Shown here in pieces: positions 1-5,389 of a stretch of 6,977 bases of DNA (positions are counted from its first letter, which is position 1; each line of letters starts with the position of its first letter). A model generated the notes under the pieces. It was not told the origin of the DNA. It saw only the letters and a list, made by a program, of their open reading frames with translations, and did no database searches. Origin of the DNA: an uncultured Lachnospiraceae bacterium (lineage in GTDB: Bacteria; Bacillota; Clostridia; Lachnospirales; Lachnospiraceae); the NCBI GenBank assembly GCA_945788595.1, contig CALZMS010000045.1:1-6977 (forward strand), written 5' to 3'. The translations under genes and the position numbers were made by a program.

Positions 1-337
1 TAGCTTTATTGTAATACGGTGTCACCAGAAGCAGAGCGTCTGCGCCATCTTTTTCTGCCTGTACGGACAGTTCGATGGCTGTCTGTGTGCAGTTGGAACC
101 TGTACCGGCAATAACAGGAATACGTTTTGCCACGGTATCCACTGCGAACTTGATAACTTCAGAATGTTCCTTCTCTGACATGGTAGCAGATTCACCTGTA
201 GTACCGCAGATGATGATCGCGTCTGTCTGCTTGGCGATCTGCTCTTCCAGAATCTCTTTCAGTTTGTCGTAATTTACTGATCCATCCTCAAACATCGGTG
301 TAACGATAGCTACACCAGCACCTTTAAAAATTGCCAT
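1..337 (-). CDS. dapA: 4-hydroxy-tetrahydrodipicolinate synthase, N-terminal part (3' end outside window)
   Basis: Cytoplasmic enzyme that condenses pyruvate with aspartate semialdehyde, the first committed step of the diaminopimelate/lysine pathway. Only the first 112 codons lie in the window and the reading frame is open to base 1. Visible family marks are the N-terminal GAGVAIVTP strand (residues 6-14), the GTTGES motif (45-50) that carries the pyruvate-binding threonines, the AGTGSN strand (77-82), and VTPYYNK (105-111), which carries the tyrosine of the proton relay. The Schiff-base lysine would lie beyond the window edge. The ATG at 335-337 is chosen because a perfect AGGAGG lies 7 bases upstream and homology begins at once. 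A 360-base leader with a lysine riboswitch precedes it, so transcription should fall when lysine is plentiful. This independently supports DapA over other members of the aldolase superfamily such as N-acetylneuraminate lyase. Confidence 0.96.
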   Translation of the reverse strand, partial: MAIFKGAGVAIVTPMFEDGSVNYDKLKEILEEQIAKQTDAIIICGTTGESATMSEKEHSEVIKFAVDTVAKRIPVIAGTGSNCTQTAIELSVQAEKDGADALLLVTPYYNKA

Positions 338-344
338 TTCTTTT

Positions 345-350
345 CCTCCT
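345..350 (-). promoter_or_regulatory. dapA ribosome binding site
   Basis: On the minus strand this reads AGGAGG, a perfect anti-16S match, with a 7-base gap to the ATG at 335-337. It fixes the dapA start. Confidence 0.93.
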
Positions 351-392
351 CGGCTAATTTTACTATTTGGATCCTTATCCTATACATACTCC

Positions 393-415
393 AAAATGAT
401 CCGACTGATCATTTT
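393..415. repeat. Perfect inverted repeat / hairpin in the dapA leader
   Basis: AAAATGATC (393-401) and GATCATTTT (407-415) form a 9-bp perfect stem with a 5-base loop (402-406). It lies between the riboswitch terminator and the dapA ribosome site. On the plus strand the right arm runs into more T residues (to 418), so it resembles a weak terminator for plus-strand transcripts. On the minus strand, the sense of dapA, the U run needed for termination is missing after the stem. It could therefore be an operator, an mRNA stabilising stem, or a block to antisense transcription. Function unknown. Confidence 0.7.
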
Positions 416-470
416 TTTCGCTGGCTGGCTGTCAAAAACAGTTCTCTGAACCATTTATTGCTATGCCTGG

Positions 471-505
471 CAACAAAATGGAGACCGGAACATTGACCGG
501 TCTCC
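471..505 (-). terminator. Riboswitch-controlled intrinsic terminator upstream of dapA
   Basis: On the minus strand GGAGACCGG (505-497) pairs perfectly with CCGGTCTCC (488-480), a 9-bp GC-rich stem with an 8-base loop. A modest U-rich tract follows (479-471, ATTTTGTTG in DNA letters). It sits about 35 bases downstream of the lysine aptamer, the usual place for the expression platform. In the known family, lysine binding favours the terminator and shuts off the downstream gene. Confidence 0.85.
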
Positions 506-539
506 CATACGTACCTACGCGTGTGTATCTTAAAACCGG
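497..539 (-). promoter_or_regulatory. Candidate antiterminator pairing of the lysine riboswitch
   Basis: On the minus strand CCGGTTTT (539-532) can pair with GAGACCGG (504-497), giving four GC pairs followed by A-U and G-U pairs. The second segment is the 5' arm of the terminator, so the two folds exclude each other. The first segment shares base 539 with the 3' arm of aptamer helix P1, which would link ligand-stabilised P1 to loss of the antiterminator. The pairing is seen in the sequence; the switching order is inferred from known lysine riboswitches. Confidence 0.65.
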
Positions 540-699
540 ATAGCTCTCCATCTTTCGATGACAGTCGTACAGTTCTTTACTGCACGCCCAAGAAAAAAGC
601 TGCAGCCTCTTCTTTCTTTCGGCATATAGCCCCTTCCCGGCGTCTCATCGGAAATCTGCAGCCTGACCGTCGGTACTCATGCTATACGCAACCTCTATC
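539..699 (-). ncRNA. Lysine riboswitch (L box) aptamer
   Basis: The five-helix lysine aptamer can be traced on the minus strand. P1 is 699-695 with 543-539, followed by the conserved AGAGG segment. P2 is 689-681 with 630-622 (one G-U pair). P3 is about 614-606 with 599-590 and has some wobble pairs. P4 is 585-579 with 573-567. P5 is 560-557 with 552-549, closed by a GAAA tetraloop. The conserved strings GCCGAAAG, ACTGTCATC and TGGAGAGCTATC match the family. Loops of P2 and P3 both contain CTGCAG (656-661 and 600-605), which fits the L2-L3 kissing interaction of this class. It lies in the 5' leader of dapA, exactly where the class is expected. Confidence 0.95.
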
Positions 700-709
700 T
701 ACTGCCATA

Positions 710-738
710 AATATAGCATCTCGTTTTTTTGTTGTCAA
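710..738 (-). promoter_or_regulatory. dapA promoter (sigma-A type)
   Basis: On the minus strand a perfect -35 TTGACA (738-733) is followed by 17 bases and a TATATT -10 box (715-710, 5 of 6 matches). Transcription would begin near 703, just before helix P1 of the riboswitch, so the transcript starts with the aptamer. Spacing and placement make this a strong call. Confidence 0.88.
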
Positions 739-850
739 TCCAATAGTCCGTGGTTCTTCCTATTTCTTATTTATCGTCACTCTGCTATAGCCTGTTCTTA
801 CAGCTGCATTCTCAAATACTTTCCTCTGTTTTAAACAGTAAACACGCTCT
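739..850. other. Short intergenic region between the SSB-like gene and the dapA promoter
   Basis: No gene and no convincing terminator is seen here on the minus strand. The only structure is a small 5-bp inverted repeat, CTGTT/AACAG (824-836 area), without a U run. The SSB-like transcript may therefore run into the dapA leader and meet the riboswitch terminator. Confidence 0.5.
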
Positions 851-1477
851 TTAGTCCACATATTCCAGCTTGCTGACGGATACCTCATAAGCCACTCTTT
901 TTTCGCTCTCTTCCTCACTGAGACGCTTGATATATTCCCGGCTCTGGATCCGTCCCCAAATCATCACATGGCCGCCCACCTGAAAGGCTGAGGCATAACG
1001 GGCATTTCTGCCCCAGCATATACAGGGAATATAATCCGACTTGCCGTAGGGGCGGTTGACGGCCAGCAAAAGATCCGCAATTTCCCTGCCGAGGGGTGTT
1101 TTCCGGTATACCGGAGGTTTACATATGTAGCCGTCCAGATAAATCTGGTTTGTTTTCATCGTCTCGTCCTCTTCCTCCACAAAGCTGATCTCTCTGGCAA
1201 ATACCGAAAGCACCAGCCGGTTCTTTTTCTCCTCATGTCTGTTATAGGAACGAAACTGTCCTGTCACATGAATATATTCTCCTATATAATCCTGTGTGAT
1301 GTCTACGAGCCGTTCCGATATCATCACAGGGATACAATCCTCCGAATCACTTAACCTTTTGACCAGCACATCCACCAAGTAAAACCCCTCGCCAAATACC
1401 TGATGACTGAACACAAATTCAGATGCAATCCTCCCCATGATCTCAACCTGATTGTTTTCCATTATCTTATCTGCCAT
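851..1477 (-). CDS. Single-stranded DNA-binding protein paralogue with two OB folds
   Basis: A 208-residue cytoplasmic protein. The C-terminal half (about 110-206) follows the bacterial SSB pattern: NQIYLDGYI at the first strand, TPLGREIADLLLAVNR (127-142) where SSB has its T-x-x-G...F-x-L-A-V-N-R motif, IPCICWGRNA (150-159), then a glycine-led strand and GRIQSREY (175-182). The N-terminal half (about 10-100) looks like a more degenerate OB fold (VEIMGRI, IPVMI, EYIHVTGQFRSY). It likely binds single-stranded nucleic acid. The glycine-rich linker and acidic DDDIPF-type tail of housekeeping SSB are absent (it ends KLEYVD), so it is probably an accessory paralogue rather than the replication SSB. 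The ATG at 1475-1477 is preceded by AAGGAG at 1492-1497, a rather long 14-base gap; a second ATG at codon 6 is less well placed. It is divergent from typA. Confidence 0.8.
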   Translation of the reverse strand: MADKIMENNQVEIMGRIASEFVFSHQVFGEGFYLVDVLVKRLSDSEDCIPVMISERLVDITQDYIGEYIHVTGQFRSYNRHEEKKNRLVLSVFAREISFVEEEDETMKTNQIYLDGYICKPPVYRKTPLGREIADLLLAVNRPYGKSDYIPCICWGRNARYASAFQVGGHVMIWGRIQSREYIKRLSEEESEKRVAYEVSVSKLEYVD

Positions 1478-1575
1478 ATCTCTTGTCTTATCTCCTTTGA
1501 TCAGTATTTTTTCCCTTACTCAATCTATGAAGCGGATTCCGGATTTAGAACAGCAAAAAAACTTTTTCTTTCCCC

Positions 1576-1603
1576 TTGTTTTCCTGGAAAAATGTGATAA
1601 CAT
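1576..1603 (+). promoter_or_regulatory. Possible typA promoter
   Basis: TTGTTT (1576-1581), 16 bases, then TAACAT (1598-1603) is the best sigma-A-like pair in the 164-base divergent region. It would start transcription near 1610. Matches are partial, and an alternative -10 (TTATAG, 1604-1609) overlaps, so this is a weak call. Confidence 0.3.
1579..1591. repeat. 13-bp palindrome between the SSB-like gene and typA
   Basis: TTTTCC-T-GGAAAA is a perfect inverted repeat with a single central base. It lies in the divergent intergenic region about 50 bases before the typA start and overlaps the candidate typA promoter. It could be an operator, but it does not match a site I recognise. Confidence 0.45.
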
Positions 1604-1641
1604 TTATAGGATGCAAGCAGACTGCAAGAAAGGAATAATCT

Positions 1642-3489
1642 ATGAAGATCAAAAGAGAAGATATCAGAAATGTCGCCATCATCGCTCACGTAGATCATGG
1701 TAAGACCACTCTGGTTGACGAACTGCTGAAACAGAGCGGTGTTTTCCGCGCCAATCAGGAAGTTCAGGAACGTGTCATGGACTCCAACGATCTGGAAAGA
1801 GAAAGAGGTATCACTATTCTTTCCAAAAATACGGCTGTTCATTACAAAGACACCAAGATCAATATTATCGATACCCCGGGCCATGCCGATTTCGGCGGCG
1901 AGGTGGAGCGTGTTCTCAAGATGGTCAACGGTGTTATCCTGCTGGTAGACGCTTTCGAGGGTGCTATGCCCCAGACCAAATTCGTACTGAAAAAAGCCCT
2001 GGAGCTGAATCTGAAAGTTATCGTATGTATCAATAAAATCGACCGCCCGGAGGCAAGACCGGACGAGGTTGTGGACGAAGTTCTGGAGCTTCTGATGGAT
2101 CTGGACGCTTCTGATGAGCAGCTGGACTGCCCCTTCCTCTACGCTTCTGCCAAGAAGGGCATTGCCATGCTGGATCTCAACGACACACCGGAAAGTATGG
2201 AGCCTCTGTTTGAGACTATTCTCAAATATATCCCTGCTCCCGAGGGTGATCCGGATGCCGGCACACAGGTACTGATCAGCACCATCGACTATAATGAATA
2301 TGTAGGCCGTATCGGTGTCGGTAAAGTAGATAACGGTAAAATCGCGGTAAATCAGGAAGTTCTGCTGATGAACCACCACGATCCGGACAAGAAAAAGAAA
2401 GTAAAGATCAGCAAACTGTACGAGTTTGAGGGTCTGAATAAGGTTGAAGTAAAGGAAGCTTCTGTTGGTTCCATCGTGGCTATTTCCGGTATTACGGATA
2501 TCCATATCGGCGATACACTGTGCGATCCGGAGCATCCGGAACCAATCCCGTTCCAGAAGATCTCCGAGCCCACCATTGCCATGCAGTTCATCGTAAACGA
2601 CAGTCCGCTGGCCGGGCAGGAGGGTAAATTCGTTACCTCCCGTCATCTGCGCGACCGTCTGTATCGTGAGCTGAATACCGATGTCAGTCTCCGTGTAGAA
2701 GATACGGACAAACCGGAAATCCTAAAAGTTTCCGGCCGAGGTGAACTTCATCTGTCCGTTCTCATTGAAAACATGCGCCGTGAAGGCTATGAGTTTGCTG
2801 TCAGCAAAGCCGAGGTTCTGTACAAAGAAGATGAACGCGGAAAACGTCTGGAGCCCATGGAAATCGCTTACGTAGATGTTCCTGAGGAGTTCTCCGGTAC
2901 CATCATCCAGCAGCTCAGCGAAAGAAAGGGTGAACTGCAGGGTATGAGTCTGGCAGGCGACGGTTCCACCCGTCTGGAATTCTCCATCCCGTCCCGCGGA
3001 CTGATCGGTTATCGCGGCACTTTCATGACCAGTACCAAAGGTACCGGCGTCATCAATACACTGTTTGACGGTTATGCGCCTTACAAGGGAGATATATCCT
3101 ATCGTAAACAGGGCTCTCTGATCGCCTTTGAGAGCGGTGAATCCGTAACTTATGGTCTGTTCTCTGCCCAGGAACGCGGTACACTCTTTATCGGCCCCGG
3201 CGAGAAGGTTTATGCCGGTATGGTCATCGGCCAGAGCGGCAAAAGCGAAGATATTGAACTGAATGTCTGCAAAACAAAACATCTGACCAATACCCGTTCC
3301 TCCAGCGCGGATGAAGCCTTAAAGCTGACACCGCCCAGGATCCTGAGTCTGGAGCAGGCTCTGGATTTCATCGATAATGATGAGCTTCTGGAGGTTACAC
3401 CTACCAGCCTTCGTATCCGTAAGAAAATTCTGGATTCCCGTCTGAGAAAGAGAGATATGATCAGCCGAAACGCAAAAGCTGATAAATAA
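1642..3489 (+). CDS. typA: Ribosome-associated translational GTPase TypA/BipA
   Basis: A 615-residue cytoplasmic GTPase of the EF-G/LepA group that acts on the ribosome, known in other bacteria for roles in 50S assembly, cold growth and stress. All GTP-binding motifs are present: P-loop AHVDHGKTT (15-23), switch I RERGITI (53-59), DTPGH (77-81), NKID (131-134) and ASAKKG (168-173). Beyond domain II (about 200-300) come the EF-G-like domain III and the domain V region (from about 395, EPMEIAYVDVPEEFSG). The BipA-specific C-terminal domain follows, including SRGLIGYRGTFMTSTKGTG (about 453-471), FESGESVTYGL and KTKHLTNTRSSSADEAL. Length and ends match the family, so it appears full length. AAGGA at 1630-1634 lies 7 bases before the ATG. 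The gene is monocistronic in this window: it diverges from the SSB-like gene and is followed directly by a terminator. Confidence 0.98.
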   Translation: MKIKREDIRNVAIIAHVDHGKTTLVDELLKQSGVFRANQEVQERVMDSNDLERERGITILSKNTAVHYKDTKINIIDTPGHADFGGEVERVLKMVNGVILLVDAFEGAMPQTKFVLKKALELNLKVIVCINKIDRPEARPDEVVDEVLELLMDLDASDEQLDCPFLYASAKKGIAMLDLNDTPESMEPLFETILKYIPAPEGDPDAGTQVLISTIDYNEYVGRIGVGKVDNGKIAVNQEVLLMNHHDPDKKKKVKISKLYEFEGLNKVEVKEASVGSIVAISGITDIHIGDTLCDPEHPEPIPFQKISEPTIAMQFIVNDSPLAGQEGKFVTSRHLRDRLYRELNTDVSLRVEDTDKPEILKVSGRGELHLSVLIENMRREGYEFAVSKAEVLYKEDERGKRLEPMEIAYVDVPEEFSGTIIQQLSERKGELQGMSLAGDGSTRLEFSIPSRGLIGYRGTFMTSTKGTGVINTLFDGYAPYKGDISYRKQGSLIAFESGESVTYGLFSAQERGTLFIGPGEKVYAGMVIGQSGKSEDIELNVCKTKHLTNTRSSSADEALKLTPPRILSLEQALDFIDNDELLEVTPTSLRIRKKILDSRLRKRDMISRNAKADK

Positions 3490-3505
3490 AAACTCATCAT
3501 AGTCT

Positions 3506-3539
3506 AAAAAGGATGCCGGCAATCTGCAGCATCCTTTTT
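3506..3539 (+). terminator. typA intrinsic terminator
   Basis: GGATGC (3511-3516) pairs with GCATCC (3529-3534), extended by five A residues before (3506-3510) and five T residues after (3535-3539), giving an 11-bp possible stem with a 12-base loop and a T tract. It begins 17 bases after the typA stop. Because A and T runs flank both arms it may also work on the minus strand. Confidence 0.88.
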
Positions 3540-3549
3540 ATTCACTTAT

Positions 3550-3588
3550 AAAAAAGCACCGACACAAAAGATGTGCCGATGCTTTTTT
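3550..3588 (-). terminator. Intrinsic terminator of the LCP-family gene
   Basis: On the minus strand GCATCGGCAC (3582-3573) pairs with GTGTCGGTGC (3565-3556) over 10 bp, allowing two G-U pairs, with a 7-base loop. It is flanked by six A residues before and six T residues after. The same stem on the plus strand has A-C mismatches where the minus strand has G-U pairs, so it is tuned to the minus-strand transcript. It starts about 20 bases after the LCP stop codon. Confidence 0.9.
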
Positions 3589-3608
3589 AGTATCATAATT
3601 TATTCTTC

Positions 3609-5114
3609 TTAGTCCTCATCGCTGTCATCAGAAAGAATTTCTCCGTCCTCCACCTTCTTGATCAGAGCTTTTGCTTCTGCCACACTGTCCTCATCAGGAA
3701 TCATAACGTAATGATTCAGCTTCGGAGAGGAGTATGTCTTGGCACTGTCACCGGTACCTACTACAGAATGGGATACGATGTTCCAGCTGGCCATATCTGA
3801 CAGCTGCATTTTTACCAACGCCTGAATCTGTGCAGTCGTCATATTGGTCTCAAAGCTTTCGGAAACACTGTTCATAATCTCTGCATAATTGGTCAGAAGT
3901 GCTGTTGACTGCAGCTTCTTCACAACACCGGCAATAACCTTCATCTGATTCTTACCACGCTGGTTATCACCACTGGCAAAGGCATGTCTCTCACGGGCAA
4001 AGGCCAGTGCCGCGTCACCATCCATCTTATTGATCCCCTTGGTAAAGGTATATGTACTTCCGGCACTCTGAGAGCTTGCATTGGAACCGGCAGTAAAGGC
4101 CACATCAGACTCCACCTCAATACCGCCCAGCGCATCGATAACTTCCTTAAATCCGGTAAAGTTGACTTTAAAATACATATCAATGTTCAGATCATACAGA
4201 TTACCCAGCGTATCCATGGAAACATCAATACCCCAGATACCGGCATGGGTCAGCTTATCTTTCATTTGCCCCGGAGCGATAGAAAGCTCTACATAATAAT
4301 CACGGGGTGTAGAAAGAAGCAGGATCTGTTTTGTCGTCGGATTAACGAGGGCCAGAATATTCACATCACTGCGGCCTCTTGTGGAGATCTCACCGGACTG
4401 ATCACAGCCACTTAAGTACAAAACAAAAGGCTTGGACACTATATCCTCTGCACTGATGGTTGACTCCACAAGGTGGGAATCGCTTTGACGGTTCACACTG
4501 ATCAGAGTTCTCACTCTTTCATTAAAATCTTCATAGCCATCTGTATCTTCCAGTACAGCAGCATACGCTTCATTAATGATGATCGCGCCAACCTCTCCGG
4601 AATACAGACCATCTGCCAGAGAAGTCATATCCTCGTATTCTTTTAAAGTGAGGGAACTGCCTATGCTGCTCTCCACCTCAGACACGGTATAGTCTGTGTT
4701 TTCCCGGTCCATGGCTCCGAGAATACCAAAGGTATAGGATGCCGCGTCCTCCACCGTCAGTGCCTCATCCTCTTTCAGCACATAAATGTTCATCTGATCG
4801 ACTTCTTTATAGCCGTCCGCATCAGCAGTGATCTTATACAGCGCCGCGTTTGTGCTAAACAGAATATAGCAGCCATATCCCATCACCAGACAAAGAATAA
4901 CCGCCATAAACTTACCGATAATTCCTGTCACTGTCCATCTCTGAAAGATCAGATTTAACAGCACCAGAATCAACAATACCAGCACTACGATCAGCATCCA
5001 GTCAAGAGTCAAATAGTTTGAAACGAAAAGAAATCCGCAAAAAACCACCGACACGATCAGCTGAAGCAGCACCAGAATAAAACCTATGAACTTAGATACT
5101 ACTTTTTTACCCAA
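3609..5114 (-). CDS. LytR-CpsA-Psr (LCP) family cell-wall glycopolymer phosphotransferase
   Basis: Membrane enzyme of the family that moves teichoic acid, capsule or related polymers from a lipid carrier onto peptidoglycan, acting outside the membrane. Residues are numbered from the upstream ATG at 5132 (507 aa). There are three hydrophobic segments (about 15-38, 44-64, 72-92), then an extracellular region (93-235) and the LCP domain (about 236-408). The domain shows SGCD (241-244), RSDVNIL with R254/D256, STPRDYY with R277, the DALGGIEV strand (333-340), and FARERHAF...NQRGKNQ with R380, R382, R392 and Q396, the pyrophosphate- and metal-binding residues. It ends in an acidic tail (DDSDED). 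The ATG at 5132 has no ribosome site. AAAGGA (5129-5124) lies 9 bases before TTG at 5114 (codon 7), so TTG is preferred, giving 501 aa. Exact polymer unknown; the divergent LtaS-like neighbour suggests envelope polymer metabolism. Confidence 0.93.
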   Translation of the reverse strand: MGKKVVSKFIGFILVLLQLIVSVVFCGFLFVSNYLTLDWMLIVVLVLLILVLLNLIFQRWTVTGIIGKFMAVILCLVMGYGCYILFSTNAALYKITADADGYKEVDQMNIYVLKEDEALTVEDAASYTFGILGAMDRENTDYTVSEVESSIGSSLTLKEYEDMTSLADGLYSGEVGAIIINEAYAAVLEDTDGYEDFNERVRTLISVNRQSDSHLVESTISAEDIVSKPFVLYLSGCDQSGEISTRGRSDVNILALVNPTTKQILLLSTPRDYYVELSIAPGQMKDKLTHAGIWGIDVSMDTLGNLYDLNIDMYFKVNFTGFKEVIDALGGIEVESDVAFTAGSNASSQSAGSTYTFTKGINKMDGDAALAFARERHAFASGDNQRGKNQMKVIAGVVKKLQSTALLTNYAEIMNSVSESFETNMTTAQIQALVKMQLSDMASWNIVSHSVVGTGDSAKTYSSPKLNHYVMIPDEDSVAEAKALIKKVEDGEILSDDSDED

Positions 5115-5123
5115 AACTTTCTT

Positions 5124-5129
5124 TCCTTT
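5124..5129 (-). promoter_or_regulatory. LCP-gene ribosome binding site that favours a TTG start
   Basis: AAAGGA on the minus strand lies inside the upstream open frame, immediately after the ATG at 5130-5132, and 9 bases before TTG 5114-5112. The bases before the ATG are A/T only and contain no Shine-Dalgarno match. Confidence 0.65.
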
Positions 5130-5135
5130 CATATT

Positions 5136-5152
5136 AAAAATAGCATATTTTT
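5136..5152. repeat. 17-bp inverted repeat next to the LCP-gene ribosome site
   Basis: AAAAATA (5136-5142) and TATTTTT (5146-5152) form a 7-bp inverted repeat around GCA. It lies in the predicted 5' leader of the LCP gene, close upstream of its ribosome site. Being all A/T it may be an operator or just composition. Confidence 0.4.
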
Positions 5153-5234
5153 ACGGTTACAGAAAATCTCGCATTATCTTATCATCATTTTTTTCTTTTG
5201 TAAATCGTCTTAAGAAATTCTTTGCATATTTTTA
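5143..5234. repeat. Pair of 11-bp direct repeats flanking the LCP promoter
   Basis: GCATATTTTTA occurs at 5143-5153 and again at 5224-5234 in the same orientation, 81 bp apart (close to eight DNA turns). The copies bracket the predicted LCP promoter. They may be binding sites for one regulator, but the AT-rich context makes chance possible. Confidence 0.45.
5176..5204 (-). promoter_or_regulatory. Possible promoter of the LCP gene
   Basis: On the minus strand TTTACA (5204-5199, 5 of 6) is followed by 17 bases and TAAGAT (5181-5176, 4 of 6). An overlapping GATAAT box sits three bases further on. Transcription would begin near 5169, giving a leader of about 55 bases to the TTG start. Confidence 0.5.
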
Positions 5235-5296
5235 TCGATTTATGGTCATTCTGAGAAAAATAAATATGAAACCTTCTTAATTCCAGGGAAAAACAA

Positions 5297-5325
5297 TTGC
5301 ATTTGCCTCATAAAATGCTTAAAAT
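5297..5325 (+). promoter_or_regulatory. Possible promoter of the LtaS-like gene
   Basis: TTGCAT (5297-5302, 3 of 6), a 17-base gap and TAAAAT (5320-5325, 5 of 6) form the best plus-strand pair in the divergent AT-rich region. Transcription would start near 5332. Other A/T-rich -10-like strings (TATATC 5329-5334, TAGAAT 5342-5347) lack a matching -35. Confidence 0.4.
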
Positions 5326-5371
5326 AAGTATATCTGTGCAATAGAATCAATCTATCAAAAAAAATGTTAAC

Positions 5372-5379
5372 GAGAGGAG
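5372..5379 (+). promoter_or_regulatory. Ribosome binding site that decides the LtaS-like start
   Basis: GAGAGGAG at 5372-5379 is a strong Shine-Dalgarno. It ends one base before the in-frame ATG at 5381, too close for initiation, but 10 bases before the in-frame TTG at 5390. Confidence 0.7.
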
Positions 5380-5389
5380 AATGACGATT

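Noticed and set aside
407..435. Second dapA promoter after the riboswitch (perfect TTGACA at 430-435, minus strand)
   Set aside because: No acceptable -10 box lies 16-18 bases downstream (ATGATC or TGATCA only), so the -35 match is probably chance.
521..790. 89-codon plus-strand frame over the dapA leader
   Set aside because: It is antisense to the lysine riboswitch and its promoter, whose RNA structure explains the base conservation; no ribosome site is present.
1478..1641. Promoter for the SSB-like gene on the minus strand
   Set aside because: Candidates such as TTGCTG with a TAGATT-like box need a 20-base or longer gap, and TTGAGT lacks a -10 box; none is good enough to report as a feature.
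1525..2646. Long 373-codon open frame on the minus strand opposite typA
   Set aside because: It lies fully against the strongly conserved typA frame, has no ribosome site, and its translation has no recognisable motif. It is a shadow of typA codon use.
2722..3282. 186-codon minus-strand frame opposite the typA 3' half
   Set aside because: Same reason: the typA protein is full length and conserved here, and the reverse frame reads like no known family.
3984..4415. 143-codon plus-strand frame inside the LCP gene
   Set aside because: It overlaps the conserved LCP catalytic domain on the other strand, and there is no promoter or ribosome site.
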